Of a stretch of 64,000 bases of DNA, positions 1-12,736 are shown in pieces. A program made the translations under genes and the position numbers. Source of the stretch: Parietaria judaica. Lineage: Eukaryota > Streptophyta > Magnoliopsida > Rosales > Urticaceae. The notes under the pieces are model-generated. The model had not been told where the DNA came from. It did not search any database and was given only the letters and a program-made list of their open reading frames with translations. Numbering within the stretch: position 1 is the first letter of the stretch; each line of letters begins with the position of its first letter. The stretch covers positions 41,553,201 to 41,617,200 of the forward strand of contig OX940861.1 in NCBI GenBank assembly GCA_954871525.1, in the 5' to 3' direction.

Positions 1-22
1 ACGGCGTATATCCTTCAATTAT

Positions 23-492
23 AGGGTTAATGACGGCAAAAATACTCAAAGTTTGGTGAAAGAACGCCTCTTATATCCAAAGTTTAAAAGTGGTCGCAAA
101 AATATCCAAAGTCTCATTTGGGAGTTGACCACTCCATTCTCGTAACGTCGTTAACTTACCCGTTAACTCTGGCCACGCGAACAAATCTGTTTTGTTAAGT
201 GTAATCATTAGGGGTTCAATTAGTTGTATTATATATTACTAATTAGGGGTTTAATTCGTTATTTTTTCGTAAACGAGGCTGATGTGGGCTCGTCCATGTG
301 GCAAAAAATGTTATATCAAGAACCCACATTTGTCCACGTGGCCAGAGATAACGGATAAGTAAACGGCGTTACGAGAATGGAGTGGTCAACTCCCTAAATG
401 CGATTTTGGATATTTTTGCCACTACTTTTAAACTTTGGATACACAAGGAGTTCTTTGACCAAACTTTGGGTATTTTTACCGTCATTAACCCT
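23..492. mobile_element. Foldback MITE with long terminal inverted repeats
   Basis: The ends are inverted copies of each other: AGGGTTAATGACGG at 23-36 and its reverse complement at 479-492. The match continues inward for about 160 bp on each side (for example the block around GAGTTGACCACTCCATTCTCG at about 123-143 is mirrored near 377-397). No transposase is encoded. AATTAT lies next to both ends (17-22 and 494-499, one base out of register) and may be a degraded target duplication. The superfamily is uncertain; long arms suggest a Mutator-like non-autonomous element. Confidence 0.8.
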
Positions 493-1011
493 AAATTATA
501 TACTCTTTTAATAGTTAAGTACCACTTAAGCTTCCCCAACTCTTGCTACCTACATTCATTAAAAAAAAAAAAAAAAAAAACCTCTTGCTAGCTACATCAC
601 TTCAATTTTCGCCACGTCATCACCCATTTCCAAATTATTTTTTTTCAATTTAACATTATAATTTTTATTTGAGATATTAAAAACAAAATTAATAATATGG
701 TGCAATGCAACAACTAAAGTATCATAATCGGTTCTTTAAAAAAAAAAAAAAAGGTATCATAATCGGTATTTTGATTTATTTATTTTTTTAAAGAATATTT
801 TGATTTCTTTTAGTTTATCTCATCATTTCCTTGGTGTCTAATGATTATACCATGTCAATGATAATGCACTTACAGAAAATTTCATTAACAAATCTCAAAA
901 TGTTTTTGTGAAGAAGGAAAAACAAAACTTAAGACTCGGAAAAAGTCGTCGTTTAGGTTTAGTAGAAGTCAAAACGGGTAAAGAAAAAAAAAAAAAAAGG
1001 TAGTAGAAAAG
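493..1011. other. AT-rich upstream region of the CAX gene
   Basis: Between the MITE and the CAX TATA box there are several A or T homopolymers (for example 560-580 and 738-752) and no convincing coding sequence. It presumably holds the distal CAX promoter. No specific regulatory motif is claimed. Confidence 0.5.
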
Positions 1012-1018
1012 TATAAAT
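1012..1018 (+). promoter_or_regulatory. Candidate TATA box of the CAX gene
   Basis: TATAAAT lies about 30 bp before a probable transcription start near 1045. It is followed by a G+C-richer non-coding leader (about 1045-1280) ending in AAAAG|GTATGG, a plausible donor for a 5'-UTR intron. Position and sequence are seen; use as promoter is inferred. Confidence 0.5.
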
Positions 1019-1972
1019 GCAAAAAGAAAAAAGAGAAACGGAAATAATTAAGAGCTACTTCGCAGAAGCTTCCATTGATTAACTCCATTCTTAATCATGC
1101 CGTCCTTGTTCCACTCAATCGAACCCACCCTTTGCAGATTTCTCTACTGATCTCACTCTCTGGTTCAGACCCTGATTGGCGCGATCGAATCCGGATCGAA
1201 AATCTCCGGGAATCTTCGCGGTCTGGTTTCCGAGCTTAGATTCGGCTTGATTGGACAGAGCTTTCCCTACCGATTAAAAGGTATGGCGGTTTTCGCCGTT
1301 GGCCGAGAATCCTCTTAGATTTGCTTTTCTTTTTCTGCTAATTTTTTAATTGATTTTCTAATCGGCTACTTTACTAAATATAGCAAATCGAATCTACGAT
1401 TCAGTCAATAAAGGCTTTTTCTTTTCCTGGTGATACTTGGAGGTTGAATCTTGGGTGCCTATTAAGTAGCTACAAGACTGAAAATGGGATTTGGGAATTG
1501 GGGTGTTCAGATATAATCACTGGATCGACTAATGGAACTAAAAATCTTATCCAGTTTTAGAGGCTTGATAGAAGTTCTTGGAGCAATTGTTGCTATAATA
1601 AACTAATGGGCTTGAAAGAATAGTAGAAATCTAGACCCAATTGAGTTGAAAGTCTTTTACTTGATGAAAAACGAGACGAAAGGGGAAGAAGACGCACACG
1701 TGGAAATTCCGATCGAGAAAGAAAAACCAAGAGCGAAAAGGGTAGTTGTAAACTGTAGCCGTTTTTCGTTCTTGATTTACTCGAAATCATGCAGTGGAGA
1801 AACTCTGATCTAAAATTAGATAAAACGATCCAATTGAGTTTCGGATCATACGCTCTCTTGCTATAGCAATGATTGTTTTGCAACCTCATGTTAAGGAAAA
1901 TAAAAAATAATAACTGAAAATCTCTCAGATATTCAGATGGTGTTCTCGACTTTGACTGATGTTCTCTTACAG

Positions 1973-4900
1973 ATGGGATCCATAGTAGAGAAGACAGATC
2001 TTGATTCTGACGAGGAAACGCCTCTAAGTGCAACGTCAACCAGAAGAAAAGTGCACAATTTAGATTTCGAGATGGGTAGTAGGAATTCACGGTCAGATTT
2101 CGGCAAGTCAAATGTTTTTAACCTTATGTGGAAAAGTAAACTCCGGACTATTTACATAGTTCTAATAAGAGCAAAGATCAATGTATTGCTGCCCTTTGGC
2201 CCGTTGGCGATCTTTCTCCACTATGTTACCGGGAAGCATGTAAGGATCTCACTAATTCTCTGCATCATGATATCTTTAGCTTCATTGTATGAAAGAAGTG
2301 ACATGATAAATATGCCTTTTTATATGAAAATTTCCGTTCTCTATCAGGGATTGGTCTTCTTCTTCAGCTTAGTGGGCATTATACCTCTGGCGGAGCGCCT
2401 TGGATTTGCGACAGAGTAAGCTATGGCTTCTCTAATGCGATCTACAGTAATTGCGTTTAATAAGTAAAAAACCTTGCTTGGCGGCTAAGATTCCTGCTGA
2501 TTGTTACCTTGCAGGCAGCTTGCTTTCTACACGGGACCGACAGGTAAGGTTACACTCAGTGGAACTTCAATGTCAAAGAAGAAGGCTCGTTTCTGATGCA
2601 AGATATTAATACTTTTAGATTAAGTTGTTTCTTGTCTTTTTACTATTCAAGGGTATTAGAGATACTTTACAATAACTATGAGATCAGGGTCTCTAATCCT
2701 ACAAAAATAGGCACCTTCATTAGGGTTTTCCTTTATGTTTCTTATAGTTGAGGTTTTTCCAATAGAACATCTCTTGGGAGAGTTTTGGTCTTGCTCTCGA
2801 AGAAAAGACCGTCTATGTTTATTTATCAATATTTTTTAGAATCTCTTTGATTGTCTATCTGGGTCCTGTCAGCAAAGCCCATTTGTGGTACTTTTGGCTG
2901 TTCGGCTATGAAGCCAAATATGTAAGTATAGACTTAAGTTACTAGATTCTTCTAAATATTTGTTTAAAGTTTAGCTCTGCTATGAACTCATTCCATATTC
3001 TGCCCGTTCCAAGGGATATAAGCTCATGGGTAGAACTCACCTCTAAAATCTGGCTTCTATACTAGGATATTCAAACCATTGTTCATCTTTTTGTTAGTCG
3101 TTTTGGAATCCTTACGAGCTCGGTCACCCATAAGAGGTCTTTTTAAATGGTCACGTAAATTTCTATTCAAATATCTGTATCAAGACTTCTGATTGCAACT
3201 GATTCTATAGATGCATCAAGCAGAAACCCTTTACTGGGATTTCCTTATTTTTGAAGTTGTGGCAGATGCCTATACCTAGACATCAACAATTTGAATGAAA
3301 CTATTCATCTAATGGATATTTATGTGCGTTTGAATGGGTTCTACTTGAGAATCCATATGCTATTCCAAATATATCAACCGTCGCTTATTAATTTGCAGTT
3401 GGAGGTCTTCTAAATGCCACGTTTGGCAATGCGACGGAAATGATAATATCAATCTATGCTTTAAAAAATGGGATGATCAGGGTTGTTCAACAGTCTCTGC
3501 TCGGCTCCATCTTATCGAACATGCTCTTGGTTCTTGGATGCGCCTTCTTCACAGGTGGTCTCATTCATAATCAGAGAGTTCAGGTTTTCAACAAGGTACC
3601 ATTTTTTCATGATCTGCTTGGGTTAATCATAATCTCTCACAATTTTTTATTTATTTTAAATTATCGGATTTAATTTGGAACAGGCAGCTGCCATAGTGAA
3701 TTCTGGGTTGTTGCTAATGGCCGTAATGGGGATTATGTTTCCGGCTGTTCTTCACTTCACTCATTCGGAGATTCATTTTGGGAAGTCAGAGCTCGCTCTT
3801 TCGAGATTTAGCAGCTGTATTATGCTTGTGGCATATGCAAGTTACCTCTACTTTCAGCTCAAAAGTCAACCCACCCTTTACAGTCCAGTCGATGGGGTCA
3901 GTTCAGTGTTAAATCATTTCTCTCGTTATCGCTTTTTTTGTTTTTGTTCCATATCATCGACTTAATAACAAAAATCATAGGGTGTAGGTTGGAATTTACA
4001 CCCACGAACACGATTCTGAATATAGGTTTATAATTTTTTTTTTTAATTCTCTGATTTTGCTGTTACCGAAGAAGATTCTTTTTCTTATATGGAAAATGAA
4101 ATCTTAGGGAACAATTTTCGTTTTTATTTTGCTAATGATATTGTAATTTTGTGGTACTGATGAATTAGGTTACATCTATAATTGCAATCTGATTATAATA
4201 TTCCTAGATTTCTACGTGTACAAAAGATACGAGCTAATTAGTTATAATTACACTAACTGACTACACTTAAATAAATTTACAAACGAGTCCATAACTTTCT
4301 AGATCTCGACAAATATAACAAGCTTGACATAGTTTCCCTTCAACCAATGCTTATGTAATGGATTCTGTAGGAAGGTGACAACCATGAAGATGTTGATGAA
4401 GAAGAAGAAGATCTTGAATTAACTCAGTGGGAAGCAATTGGCTGGCTCGCTATTTTGACTGTATGGATATCGATATTGTCCGGCTACCTTGTTGATGCAA
4501 TTGAGGTAATTTTTTATTTTATTTTTTTGTATCTGTTCGAGACTGGACTGGATTACACATTTAGGCGTTTTCATTGTGTAAGGGTATTTGGGGTATTTTA
4601 CACTATATATATGTATTGTGGTTTCTAATCCTATATAGACGCCTAATTTAGGTTTAGCTATCATGTTTAATTAGTGCAAGTTCCTATTGAACATTTTCCT
4701 GGTCTAACTCTCGATTTGAGACTATTAATAAAGTGTTATCGTTTCTTTTTTATTTCTATTCCGCTCCTATCAGATTTTTTAAAAAAAATTTGTAGTTAAA
4801 GTCATGAAATAAAAACACATAATTATTATTTTAATTCGAACTGGTTATGAATGTTCTACTCGTGCCCTTTGGGTTGTGAAAGAAGAAGGCATATGCCAGT

Positions 4901-6092
4901 TCGGATATCTTATTTTATAGGAAAATAATAAGTCAACAAGCATCTGATCGCCTGATTTTACTTCTTAAAGATTTTCTTATTCGTTGCTAATAATGAGAAG
5001 TTCAATCATTGAAGAAACGAAATTTGTTTTATGTTCTTTTCAGGGAGCATCCGACTCGTTAAACTTGCCGATTGCTTTCATCAGTGTCATCTTGCTTCCG
5101 ATCGTTGGAAACGCCGCAGAGCATGCAAGTGCGATAATGTTTGCCATGAAGGATAAGCTTGTAAGTGATTATCAATCATTGGAAAACCGAGATATTTGGC
5201 ATCAAGTCTTTGTTTACTTTAACTGGTGCATCTGATTTTTCTGCAGGATATCACGCTCGGAGTTGCTATCGGGTCATCTACGCAGATCTCTATGTTTGTG
5301 GTACTAACTTTCTCTGATTTCCATATGATTTTTTATTTTGCCTTAGTCAATTGTTGCAACAATGCGCTATCATAACGATTTCTTTTGATTAAAAGACTGA
5401 TGATTCTTTGTTCATTGGGTTTCAGATCCCATTCTGTGTCGTAATTGGGTGGATAATGGGAAAACCGATGGATTTGAATTTTCAACTCTTCGAGACCGCT
5501 ACGCTCTTTATCACCGTGCTTGTTGTGGCCTTTATGTTACAGGTCATTAACTTCTCGTTTTCTTCGCTGCTGCTATCTGCTTGCTTCACGCGTGCCTAGG
5601 AAAATTGTTCAAAAAAAAAAAAAATACAAGTTAAATATTAAATTTATTTCGTATATATTCAAGGATGTGAAGTAAAAAATAAAAATAAAAATAAAAATTA
5701 AGAGAAATTGGGGGTGAATGTAGGTTTTTCTTGCTAATGGTTTTTTTTTTTTTTTTTTTGCAGGAAGGAACATCAAACTATTTCAAAGGATTGATGCTTA
5801 TTCTCTGCTATCTCATTGTTGCAGCCAGCTTTTTTGTACACGTCGACCCTTCAAACGGTGAGAGCTCAAGAAAAGGAATAAAATATAGTATCCGAATTAC
5901 CGGCCGGGTTTTATTTATTTTTTCTTTGCGTATGATTTGAACTACTCGTTTGAAGGTTGTAACTAGCTAATAAAAAATCAATCGTAACGTTGCTCCTTGG
6001 CAATTTATGTTTTAGTTATTTAGGGTTAAAACTTTGCAGTTTCTGATAATATGTTTTTATTTTTTAATGACTTTCTTGCAGATGATAATTAG
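1973..6092 (+). CDS. CAX: Vacuolar cation/proton exchanger (CAX family), 11 coding exons
   Basis: Coding exons: 1973-2239, 2348-2415, 2515-2543, 3399-3595, 3684-3896, 4371-4505, 5044-5160, 5247-5300, 5426-5542, 5764-5857, 6082-6092; they sum to 433 residues, a normal CAX length. CAX proteins exchange cytosolic Ca2+ or other divalent cations for vacuolar protons at the tonoplast. Seen: an N-terminal hydrophilic region, multiple hydrophobic helices, the c-1 signature with GNATE at about residues 131-135, an acidic cytosolic loop rich in Glu/Asp at about 259-275, and the c-2 signature with GNAAEH at about 325-330. These pore repeats carry the essential glutamates. The start ATG lies directly after a TTACAG acceptor ending a 5'-UTR intron (1281-1972); the in-frame ATG at 1937 would be intronic and is not used. 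The final exon is 11 nt. The hydrophilic N-terminus may be autoinhibitory, as in other CAX proteins. The exact paralogue (CAX2/5-like versus others) is not settled. Confidence 0.93.
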
Positions 6093-6560
6093 ATACTGCT
6101 TTTATAAAGTGGCGTTTTATGGGGGTGAATTATGCAATCCTCACCAAGAAAGCGATTAGGCAAGGATCTTGAAGCTCGCAGAAAGATTCGTGTGGTCGAA
6201 TTTTGGATCAAAATCATGTCACGGATACCCGAGCTTCGAACTCTGTACAATGGAGCTGAACTGTGTTCATATCATAAGAATCGATCTGTAATTTAAGTAT
6301 CTGAAATTTTGTTTACCCTCTTTGATGAACACAAACATTCTATCGACAGGGACGCATAAAACCGGATATTTTTTCCTTCTACTTTTTTCCACTGTCGTTT
6401 TTGTTTCCCATTCTGTCGTTCAGTATCACATTGTGGAGTTCTCGACTGGAATTGTAGAGCTTTCTCAAAACCTAGTAGATTGTGGATTTATTTGATGATT
6501 AAATCTAATTATATTGATTTTTGCAATGTGATCCGCTCTCGCAAGAATTAAGCCTATGGC
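6093..6560 (+). other. CAX 3' UTR and downstream flank
   Basis: This non-coding sequence follows the CAX stop codon and probably contains the 3' UTR. No unambiguous polyadenylation signal is claimed. Confidence 0.4.
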
Positions 6561-6688
6561 GTTTATCTTTGCGCAGCATTCATTGCCAGTTCGTCATCCG
6601 ATCCCGTACTTATCGTCGCTGCCCACCTTTGCCCGAATAATGCGATGCTCTATGTATTTCACTACTCCAACTTTGCGGCGTTGCTTAT

Positions 6689-6895
6689 AACTGACAGTAT
6701 CGAGCTCCAGAGGCTCACTCATTAGGTACTGCAGATCGCTGTATACGCTATATTCGTGTCAGTTTTGCCGTGGTCAACGTAGTGGCAGGGGCTGATCACA
6801 CTTCCGCAATGATGCTCGGGCGCTTTGGGTTGCTTGTAATGCTTCCTGTCGCTGTCTTGAACTTCTTGGTTCTCCGTAATCGGGAGGTTTGTAGA
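6689..6895 (+). pseudogene. Short hydrophobic coding remnant of unknown origin
   Basis: One frame stays open for roughly 65 codons and ends at TAG near 6893-6895. It encodes a markedly hydrophobic peptide including GRFGLLVMLPVAVLNFLVL, and the DNA is richer in G+C than its surroundings. There is no good start codon and no splice partner was found. It may be a fragment of a membrane protein gene or chance; I do not recognise the family. Confidence 0.25.
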
Positions 6896-7448
6896 TAGAT
6901 CAATGGTGATTAGGCTAGAAACCCCGGTCCGGTTTTGTTTTTCGTCGAGTATTTGGGTGATTTCAGGAATTCCTAGGGCTCTGATTGTGAAGGACGCGAG
7001 GTCGGTTCATCGCCCGAGTCTGGCTCGGAGTGCCTCATGGTAAGTGAACTACCGAGGTGTCATTGGCAGAGAACGACACGAGATCGGTTTCACTCCCCGA
7101 GTCTCACAAAGCCGGCCCCTAACGAGACAAGTTAAGTTATCATCCATTGGATAAATTGAATTATAAAACTTCCTCAATCAAATTAGTTAAATTATGATTA
7201 CCACAAGTGCCCATACCATCGTATTACATCTGGTTTCACCCATGATGTTATCATGTAATACTTACATATGCATGATTTTTTATTTATTTTTTCCCTTTTT
7301 AAACAAAATATTTGGAGGCTTTGTAATATCTAGAGTTAGCTCGACATTATCTAAAGCTAGTAGTGATGGGTACTTCCGATTTCACACTACCACACATCCT
7401 TATGATATTTTGTACACTACTAAAAGGAATTAAATATTAGATTTTTTA
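6896..7448. other. Spacer with an imperfect direct repeat
   Basis: No gene is visible. Two imperfect copies of a segment containing CGAGGTCGGTT / CGAGATCGGTTT and ending CCCGAGTCT lie at about 6990-7020 and 7073-7104, which suggests decayed repeat sequence. Confidence 0.35.
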
Positions 7449-7895
7449 GCGGTAAAAGTACTCAAGTTGTTTGGAAATAAGGCGGCATAGATAGAGTCAA
7501 TCTAAAAAATTGTGGCAAAAATATATAAGTTCATCTTTTTTGCCGGACCGGTAGTTAATTTTTATTATTTTTTACTATTTCCGTTAGTGATGACGTCAAC
7601 AATGCAAATCGCAATGCTATTAAGGAGATGGGCTGAGAATTCGAGAGAGAAAGTAACACGGAAAATAAGAATATGCATTGTTTATGCTCCAAGAATATGT
7701 GTTTACATCTAAATTTATTTTGATGATTGTGGGTTTGATCTTTTGAGTTTATTTGTTGTTTTTATTTGTTTTCTTTTGTTGTTGACGTCATCACTACTGA
7801 TCAGCTAAAAAAGTGAACTTGGGAACTATTGCCTCAATTTTTCTAAATTAGTTCTATGCTGTCAATTTCCGAACAACTTGGGTATTTTTTACCGC
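7449..7895. mobile_element. Foldback MITE
   Basis: GCGGTAAAAGTACTCAAGTT at 7449-7468 is mirrored, with a few mismatches, by the sequence ending ...ACCGC at 7895. Similarity continues inward, including TGACGTCA near both inner arm ends (about 7591 and 7783). It is about 447 bp and non-coding. The organisation resembles the element at 23-492 but the sequence differs. Confidence 0.7.
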
Positions 7896-8402
7896 TAACA
7901 ACCCTAAATAGAATGCAACTTTATTTTAAACGATAATTAATGCAACTTAATTAAACAAACTTTTGATAGAAACTCAAAAAGAAAAGAAAAGAAAAAAAGA
8001 ACACGTGAGTGAAGAGGGGTTTGTTAACCAAACGCGTCGCCATCGTCGTATGGCTCTGGCAACTTGCGTTGCCAACCACATCGACACGCCAAAAAGCTTT
8101 ACATTTTATTCAAATAAATAATATAAAAAAAGAAAAGAAAATGGACGTCACAAAAACCCATGCCCCCATAAATAATATACGGATAATTGCAGGACAAGTA
8201 TTTTAATTTTGATCTTAAGGAGCAGATAGAGAATTATAATTAAAAATAACGGTGAACTTATCCAACAATACTATTAAATTATGCTTAAAATACATATTTA
8301 TGTGAGGCTACACATTTTTGCGTAACAATCGTAGGTCAATTTTTATTTTTACTTTTAACATAGTACTATTAAATCATATCTAATACACACGTACACATTT
8401 AC
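7896..8402. other. AT-rich spacer without a recognisable gene
   Basis: This holds purine runs and AT-rich sequence between a MITE and a solo LTR. The small open frame at 8009-8206 has no recognisable features and is treated as chance. Confidence 0.4.
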
Positions 8403-8407
8403 GTGAT

Positions 8408-9141
8408 TGTAGAGGGCGATTTTCACCGCCCTTTTCCAGTCACAAAAATAATCACCAAATAACAAATAATCAGTGAATATCTCTGTTTTATTATATTTTT
8501 CGAAATGAATAGCTGGACAGATGAAGGATCATGAGCCAAAGGCTTTTCTCTATTTCCTTAGCCTTTTATTACAGGATCTCTCTCTCTTTTCCGGGCCTTT
8601 TTTTCTCTATTTTTCCGAACCTTTACAAATGAGGCTTATCTTGCCTTTTATAGAGTCTACATTACATTCCCCTCGCGTCTTTCCCGCCTTTCTCTCTCTT
8701 TAATCATTCGCTTCCTGACGTGATTTGAGGGAAGCATGGTTAATCCCTGCTTTATGTCACTTCCGAGCAGACTGCTATTATGGGTAGGTGAGCCTCATTA
8801 AATGCGCATTCTGTCAGCCGTCATTCGGCCCTGCAAGCCTCGTCGCTGGTGCTTCTCATCGAGTGAGTAGGTCGGCTTCATTAAATGAACATCTCGTCAA
8901 TGGTCATTCGGCTCTGCATAAACCATCATGACAAAATTCCTCGTCGAGTGTGATGGGACACTTCATCGCAGTCTGCTTTTGCGTGGCTGCGCCTCCTCGC
9001 GGTCGAGTCTCCTCGGAGATAATCCTCCTCGGGGATAATCCATCCTCAGGTGATGAACTTCCTCGCCTTCCCTCATGTCGTTTATGGACAAAACGACACG
9101 AGTTGTGTTGAGGATGAATTTGACCAAATCCGACCTTAACA
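8408..9141 (-). mobile_element. Solo LTR, minus orientation, perfect 5-bp target duplication
   Basis: The segment begins TGTAGAGG and ends TTAACA (TG..CA ends). It is flanked on both sides by GTGAT (8403-8407 and 9142-9146), the 5-bp duplication expected from LTR retrotransposon integration. Read on the minus strand it has LTR promoter architecture: a TATAAAA box (plus positions 8647-8653) followed by a leader. No internal gag or pol is present, so this is a 734-bp solo LTR left by LTR-LTR recombination. It lies about 420 bp upstream of the ACR11-type gene. Confidence 0.8.
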
Positions 9142-9146
9142 GTGAT

Positions 9147-9560
9147 CGTCCAACTATCCAATATTTTCTCTCATTTAAATTCGAAGAAAAAACGTGTTGC
9201 CTTATATTTGTTGACCTCGTCAGTCATTTTTTCTTTTAAACCCTTACTGCTCCTTGGGTTGGTCAAACTTTTGATACTCTTACCGCGATTTTCCAATATA
9301 AATTGTTTTTTTTTCTCTCTCTTATTTTTTATTATATCAATGATTTAATCTCAGGATAAAATAAAATAATTTGAGAGACTGAAACTGATATATTATATAT
9401 ATATATATATATATTTATGTGTGTGTATGGGGTGTATCTCTCTGTGACTACTATCTATCTATATCCGATGGATCATGGCGGATATTCCAACGCAGAGTCT
9501 TAGCCAAGCATCTTCTTCCCTGCTTTTCTCTAATTTATAGAGAGCTTCCATTGATCAACA
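9147..9560 (+). promoter_or_regulatory. Probable promoter and 5' leader of the ACT-domain gene
   Basis: Between the solo LTR and the ATG at 9561 lies a short region with a TA microsatellite (about 9390-9414), then a G+C-richer leader from about 9460. The core promoter position is uncertain because the TA run obscures any TATA box. Compactness implies the proximal promoter directly abuts the solo LTR. Confidence 0.45.
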
Positions 9561-12048
9561 ATGGCTGTGGCCATGGCTTCTTGGAGCGTCGGTCTTCACA
9601 TGAATTCCGCGAAGACCTCTCTTCTTCCTCCTCTCTCCCTCACTAACCGCTCGCCTTCCTTCGCTGCTCGCCAGCAACGCCTCTACGTTTCACCCAACGG
9701 AAGGTTTTTCCTTTTTTTGCTCTCTGCAATGCTGATATTCGGAGGAGAAATTGTGTGATTTTCCATTGTAATGGAGCTTGGATCGATTTGGAAAGTCTTT
9801 CTCAGCTTTTGCTCGACAGGTTCGTGTCGCTGGTCGCTCGAGCGTCGTCCTCCACGGCTTTGGAGGTAGGTATTATTGAGGTTTATCATTCACTAGCTCA
9901 AGAGCTTTCGCCATTTTCGATTCGTTGTTGCTCACTGGATTTTGGGTGCGTGGGAATGGCTGATGAATCAGGACGGGAATTTCAGCGACACCGATGTGAT
10001 TCCGACGCCGAAGGTTATTATCGACCAGGACTCCGATCCCGACTCGACCGTGGTGGAGATTACGTTCGGCGATCGCCTTGGAGCGCTTCTTGATACCGTA
10101 AGATTGATAGCCCTTTCGTGGATTTGTCGAATTTTGCTTGCTGTGTCGATAATTTGGAAGCTGTTTTGCTGTAACAATGCGAGTAAACGATCTGTGAACC
10201 CGGGAATTTGGTGCAGATGACCACACTGAAAAACCTTGGCCTTAACGTTGTAAAGGCAAATGTTTATCTGGATTCTTCAGGGAAGCACAACAAGTTTGCC
10301 ATCACTAAAGCGTGAGAGTGAAATCGCAATCTTCTTTTACGTTTATGCCGTTCATGACAATCAATTTTGTTCGCTGCTGTTGCGTATACTCAGCCGACGA
10401 GAAAATCAATATAAGATTGTTGTAAATTATGATTAGATCTAGAAGCTCAAATCTTAGTTTATTGCCATGTACTTAAAACAAAAAAACTTGAATCTAGATT
10501 TTGGAAAGAAGAAAAACCCAGACAGCTAGGTTTTCAATCGGACTAGAAAGCCGTAATTTCGACACACATTTATGTTTTTTATTGGACTGATTTGTTGGAG
10601 TTTGTTTGCAGTTCTACTGGACGAAAAATAGAAGACCCAGAGATGCTCGAGGCAATTCGTTTAGCGATTATAAACAACCTAATTCAGTATCATCCGGTAT
10701 ACGTCTTTAGATCTTTGTTGTTCGAGTCAAATTTATATGAGATTGTTGATTCGGGGTTTTTTTTGTTATGTTATCTGACATGATTGAGTTAATTGTTCAG
10801 GAATCGAGTTCCCAGTTAGTAATGGGAACAGCGTTCGGAATGTCACCGCCTAAACAACAGGTGTTTCTTTGCTTTCCGTAAAAGGAAAAAACCCTCATTT
10901 CTGTGGTTATTATTTACAAATAATAAAGAAGCTTTCTTGTCTTTGGTATCTAATCATATGAATATGCCGAAAGCTGGTAAATTAATACTATTTTCTTCTG
11001 GCTTTGAGGCCTGTGTCCTTTAGTTGCGAATTATTTTGGCTTTAAACTAATACTATATTGCAACGGTTTCTAAATCAAATTTTTAAACCGGAATTCTTGG
11101 CGATTAGTTGTTCACTTGTTCCCATTGAAATTGTTGCATTCTTATTCCTCAGATTGATGTGGACATTGCAACTCACATAAGTATCCGCGACGACGGCCCT
11201 GATCGAAGGTGAATGCCGAATTCCTATTCTGACCTCGTAGTTGGCCAAGTATTATTACCCCTGTAACGTGATTAGTTCTCTGGCTAAAATTTTCAAATGA
11301 TAAGAACATCTGCCAGAAGGAGATAGTTTTTCTGAAATCTTATGTATTTTACTCTAAAGAACCAATCTCCTTGCAGCTTGCTTTACGTAGAGACGGCTGA
11401 CCGTCCAGGGTTATTGGTTGACCTTGTGAAGACCGTAACGGACATCAATGTCGCCATTGAATCAGGAGAATTTGACACCGAGGTGTTGTTTCTCAACTTG
11501 ATGTCTCGCTGCAGTTCTGCCTTTAAACATTATTTTTTACCAGTTACTCCCCAAACTTATAAAAATTATCCTCCCGACTGTTCGAAAATCCACGGTTTTC
11601 GTCAAATTTTAAGCCACGTGCAACGCACAGGCTAGTATATGACACATGGCTTAAAATTTGCGGAGTCCGTCTCCTTAACGACTTGAGGGAGAAAGTGCTA
11701 CACAAAATGTTCTCGACGAGTTTAGAGGGCGTTATTGATCATTACTCTTTACATTTTTCCCAATGGCTCGGTTATTGTTTTTCTCAATCGCTTCGCTTGT
11801 GCGTTTGGGTTCGACTCTGCAGGGACTGCTAGTGAACGCCAAGTTTCATGTCAGCTACAGAGGCAAGGCCTTGATCAAGCCCCTCCAACAAGTATAATCA
11901 GACGCCCTTTTACTTATTTATTTTCTAAAAATGTTTCTCGTTCGCCGTTGTTTTAGGTCAACGAAATTGACGCCTTTCATTGCAGGTTCTTGCCAACAGC
12001 TTGAGATACTTCTTGAGGCGGCCTTCGACCGAGGAGGCCAGTTTCTGA
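9561..12048 (+). CDS. ACR11: Chloroplast ACT-domain repeat protein, ACR11-like
   Basis: Ten exons: 9561-9703, 9820-9865, 9972-10097, 10217-10311, 10612-10696, 10801-10860, 11153-11208, 11377-11482, 11823-11891, 11986-12048; total 282 residues. The start has a good plant context (AACAATGGC). The first ~60 residues are rich in Ser/Ala/Arg and lack acidic residues early on, as in a chloroplast transit peptide. Two ACT domains follow: one at about 85-155 (containing [11 protein letters not shown]) and one at about 203-265 (containing [13 protein letters not shown]). Both have the DRxG-type turn typical of amino-acid-binding ACT folds. ACR11/ACR12-type proteins are plastid regulators; ACR11 is linked to glutamine synthetase activity in Arabidopsis. 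The choice between ACR11 and its paralogue ACR12 is from general resemblance only. Confidence 0.88.
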
Positions 12049-12401
12049 ATGCTGCAAAATAATCCCGAGCGCTGTTCCTATGCTTTACGGGTTTCTCGCA
12101 CTGCTTTCCGAGACTTATAGCACTGTAAAATGATGTATTGGTCAAAATGTTGTACACTACTGTAACAGGCCCATTAAAGTGAAAGTAAAATATATGGTGT
12201 TGATGAAGAACACCAAAGCTCAACAAATCATGTCTATTGACTTCAATTATTGTTGGAAAAAGAAATGAAAATTTTTCCTCTAAAATTAACAAACGTAGAT
12301 ATTGAAGAGACTTTTTCATAATATTCTTGGAAATTTGGGGAAGATTTATGCAATAACTATAAGTAATCGTTTGTAGAGATTTATGCAATGAGTGGGCACG
12401 C
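12049..12401. other. ACT-gene 3' UTR and junction to retroelement remnant
   Basis: This holds the 3' UTR of the upstream gene, then AT-rich sequence. The block GATTTATGCAAT occurs twice (about 12343-12354 and 12379-12390), directly before the retroelement-derived sequence. It is too short to assign as a target duplication. Confidence 0.4.
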
Positions 12402-12736
12402 TTGGCTCGCACTCAACGCCGTCGAGACGAGCAACCGGGGGAGATTCCATTCCCCACGGCACCGCCGCCACCACGAGGCAGCAAGGACAACCACGATTCT
12501 AACGAGGAGACGGGCCAGAGGGATCACAACCGTAGACCGCCGGAATACCCCGGCAACGGGGAGGGTCACGGGGACTGCGTACGACAACTACAAATGCCAG
12601 TGTTCGAAGGGACCGATGCCGAAGAATGGGTGTACCGAGCCGAACGGTACTTCGAGGTCAACGGAACCCGAGGCTATGCACGCAGTGACTTCGGCCGGAG
12701 TATGTTTAGAGGGATCGGCCCACTTGTGGTACTAAG

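Noticed and set aside
1937..1972. Upstream in-frame ATG as the CAX start
   Set aside because: It lies in the pyrimidine-rich end of a 5'-UTR intron; the TTACAG acceptor places the first coding exon at the ATG at 1973.
1593..2111. 172-residue minus-strand open frame over CAX exon 1
   Set aside because: It is a shadow of the CAX leader and first exon, with no family features or splice partners.
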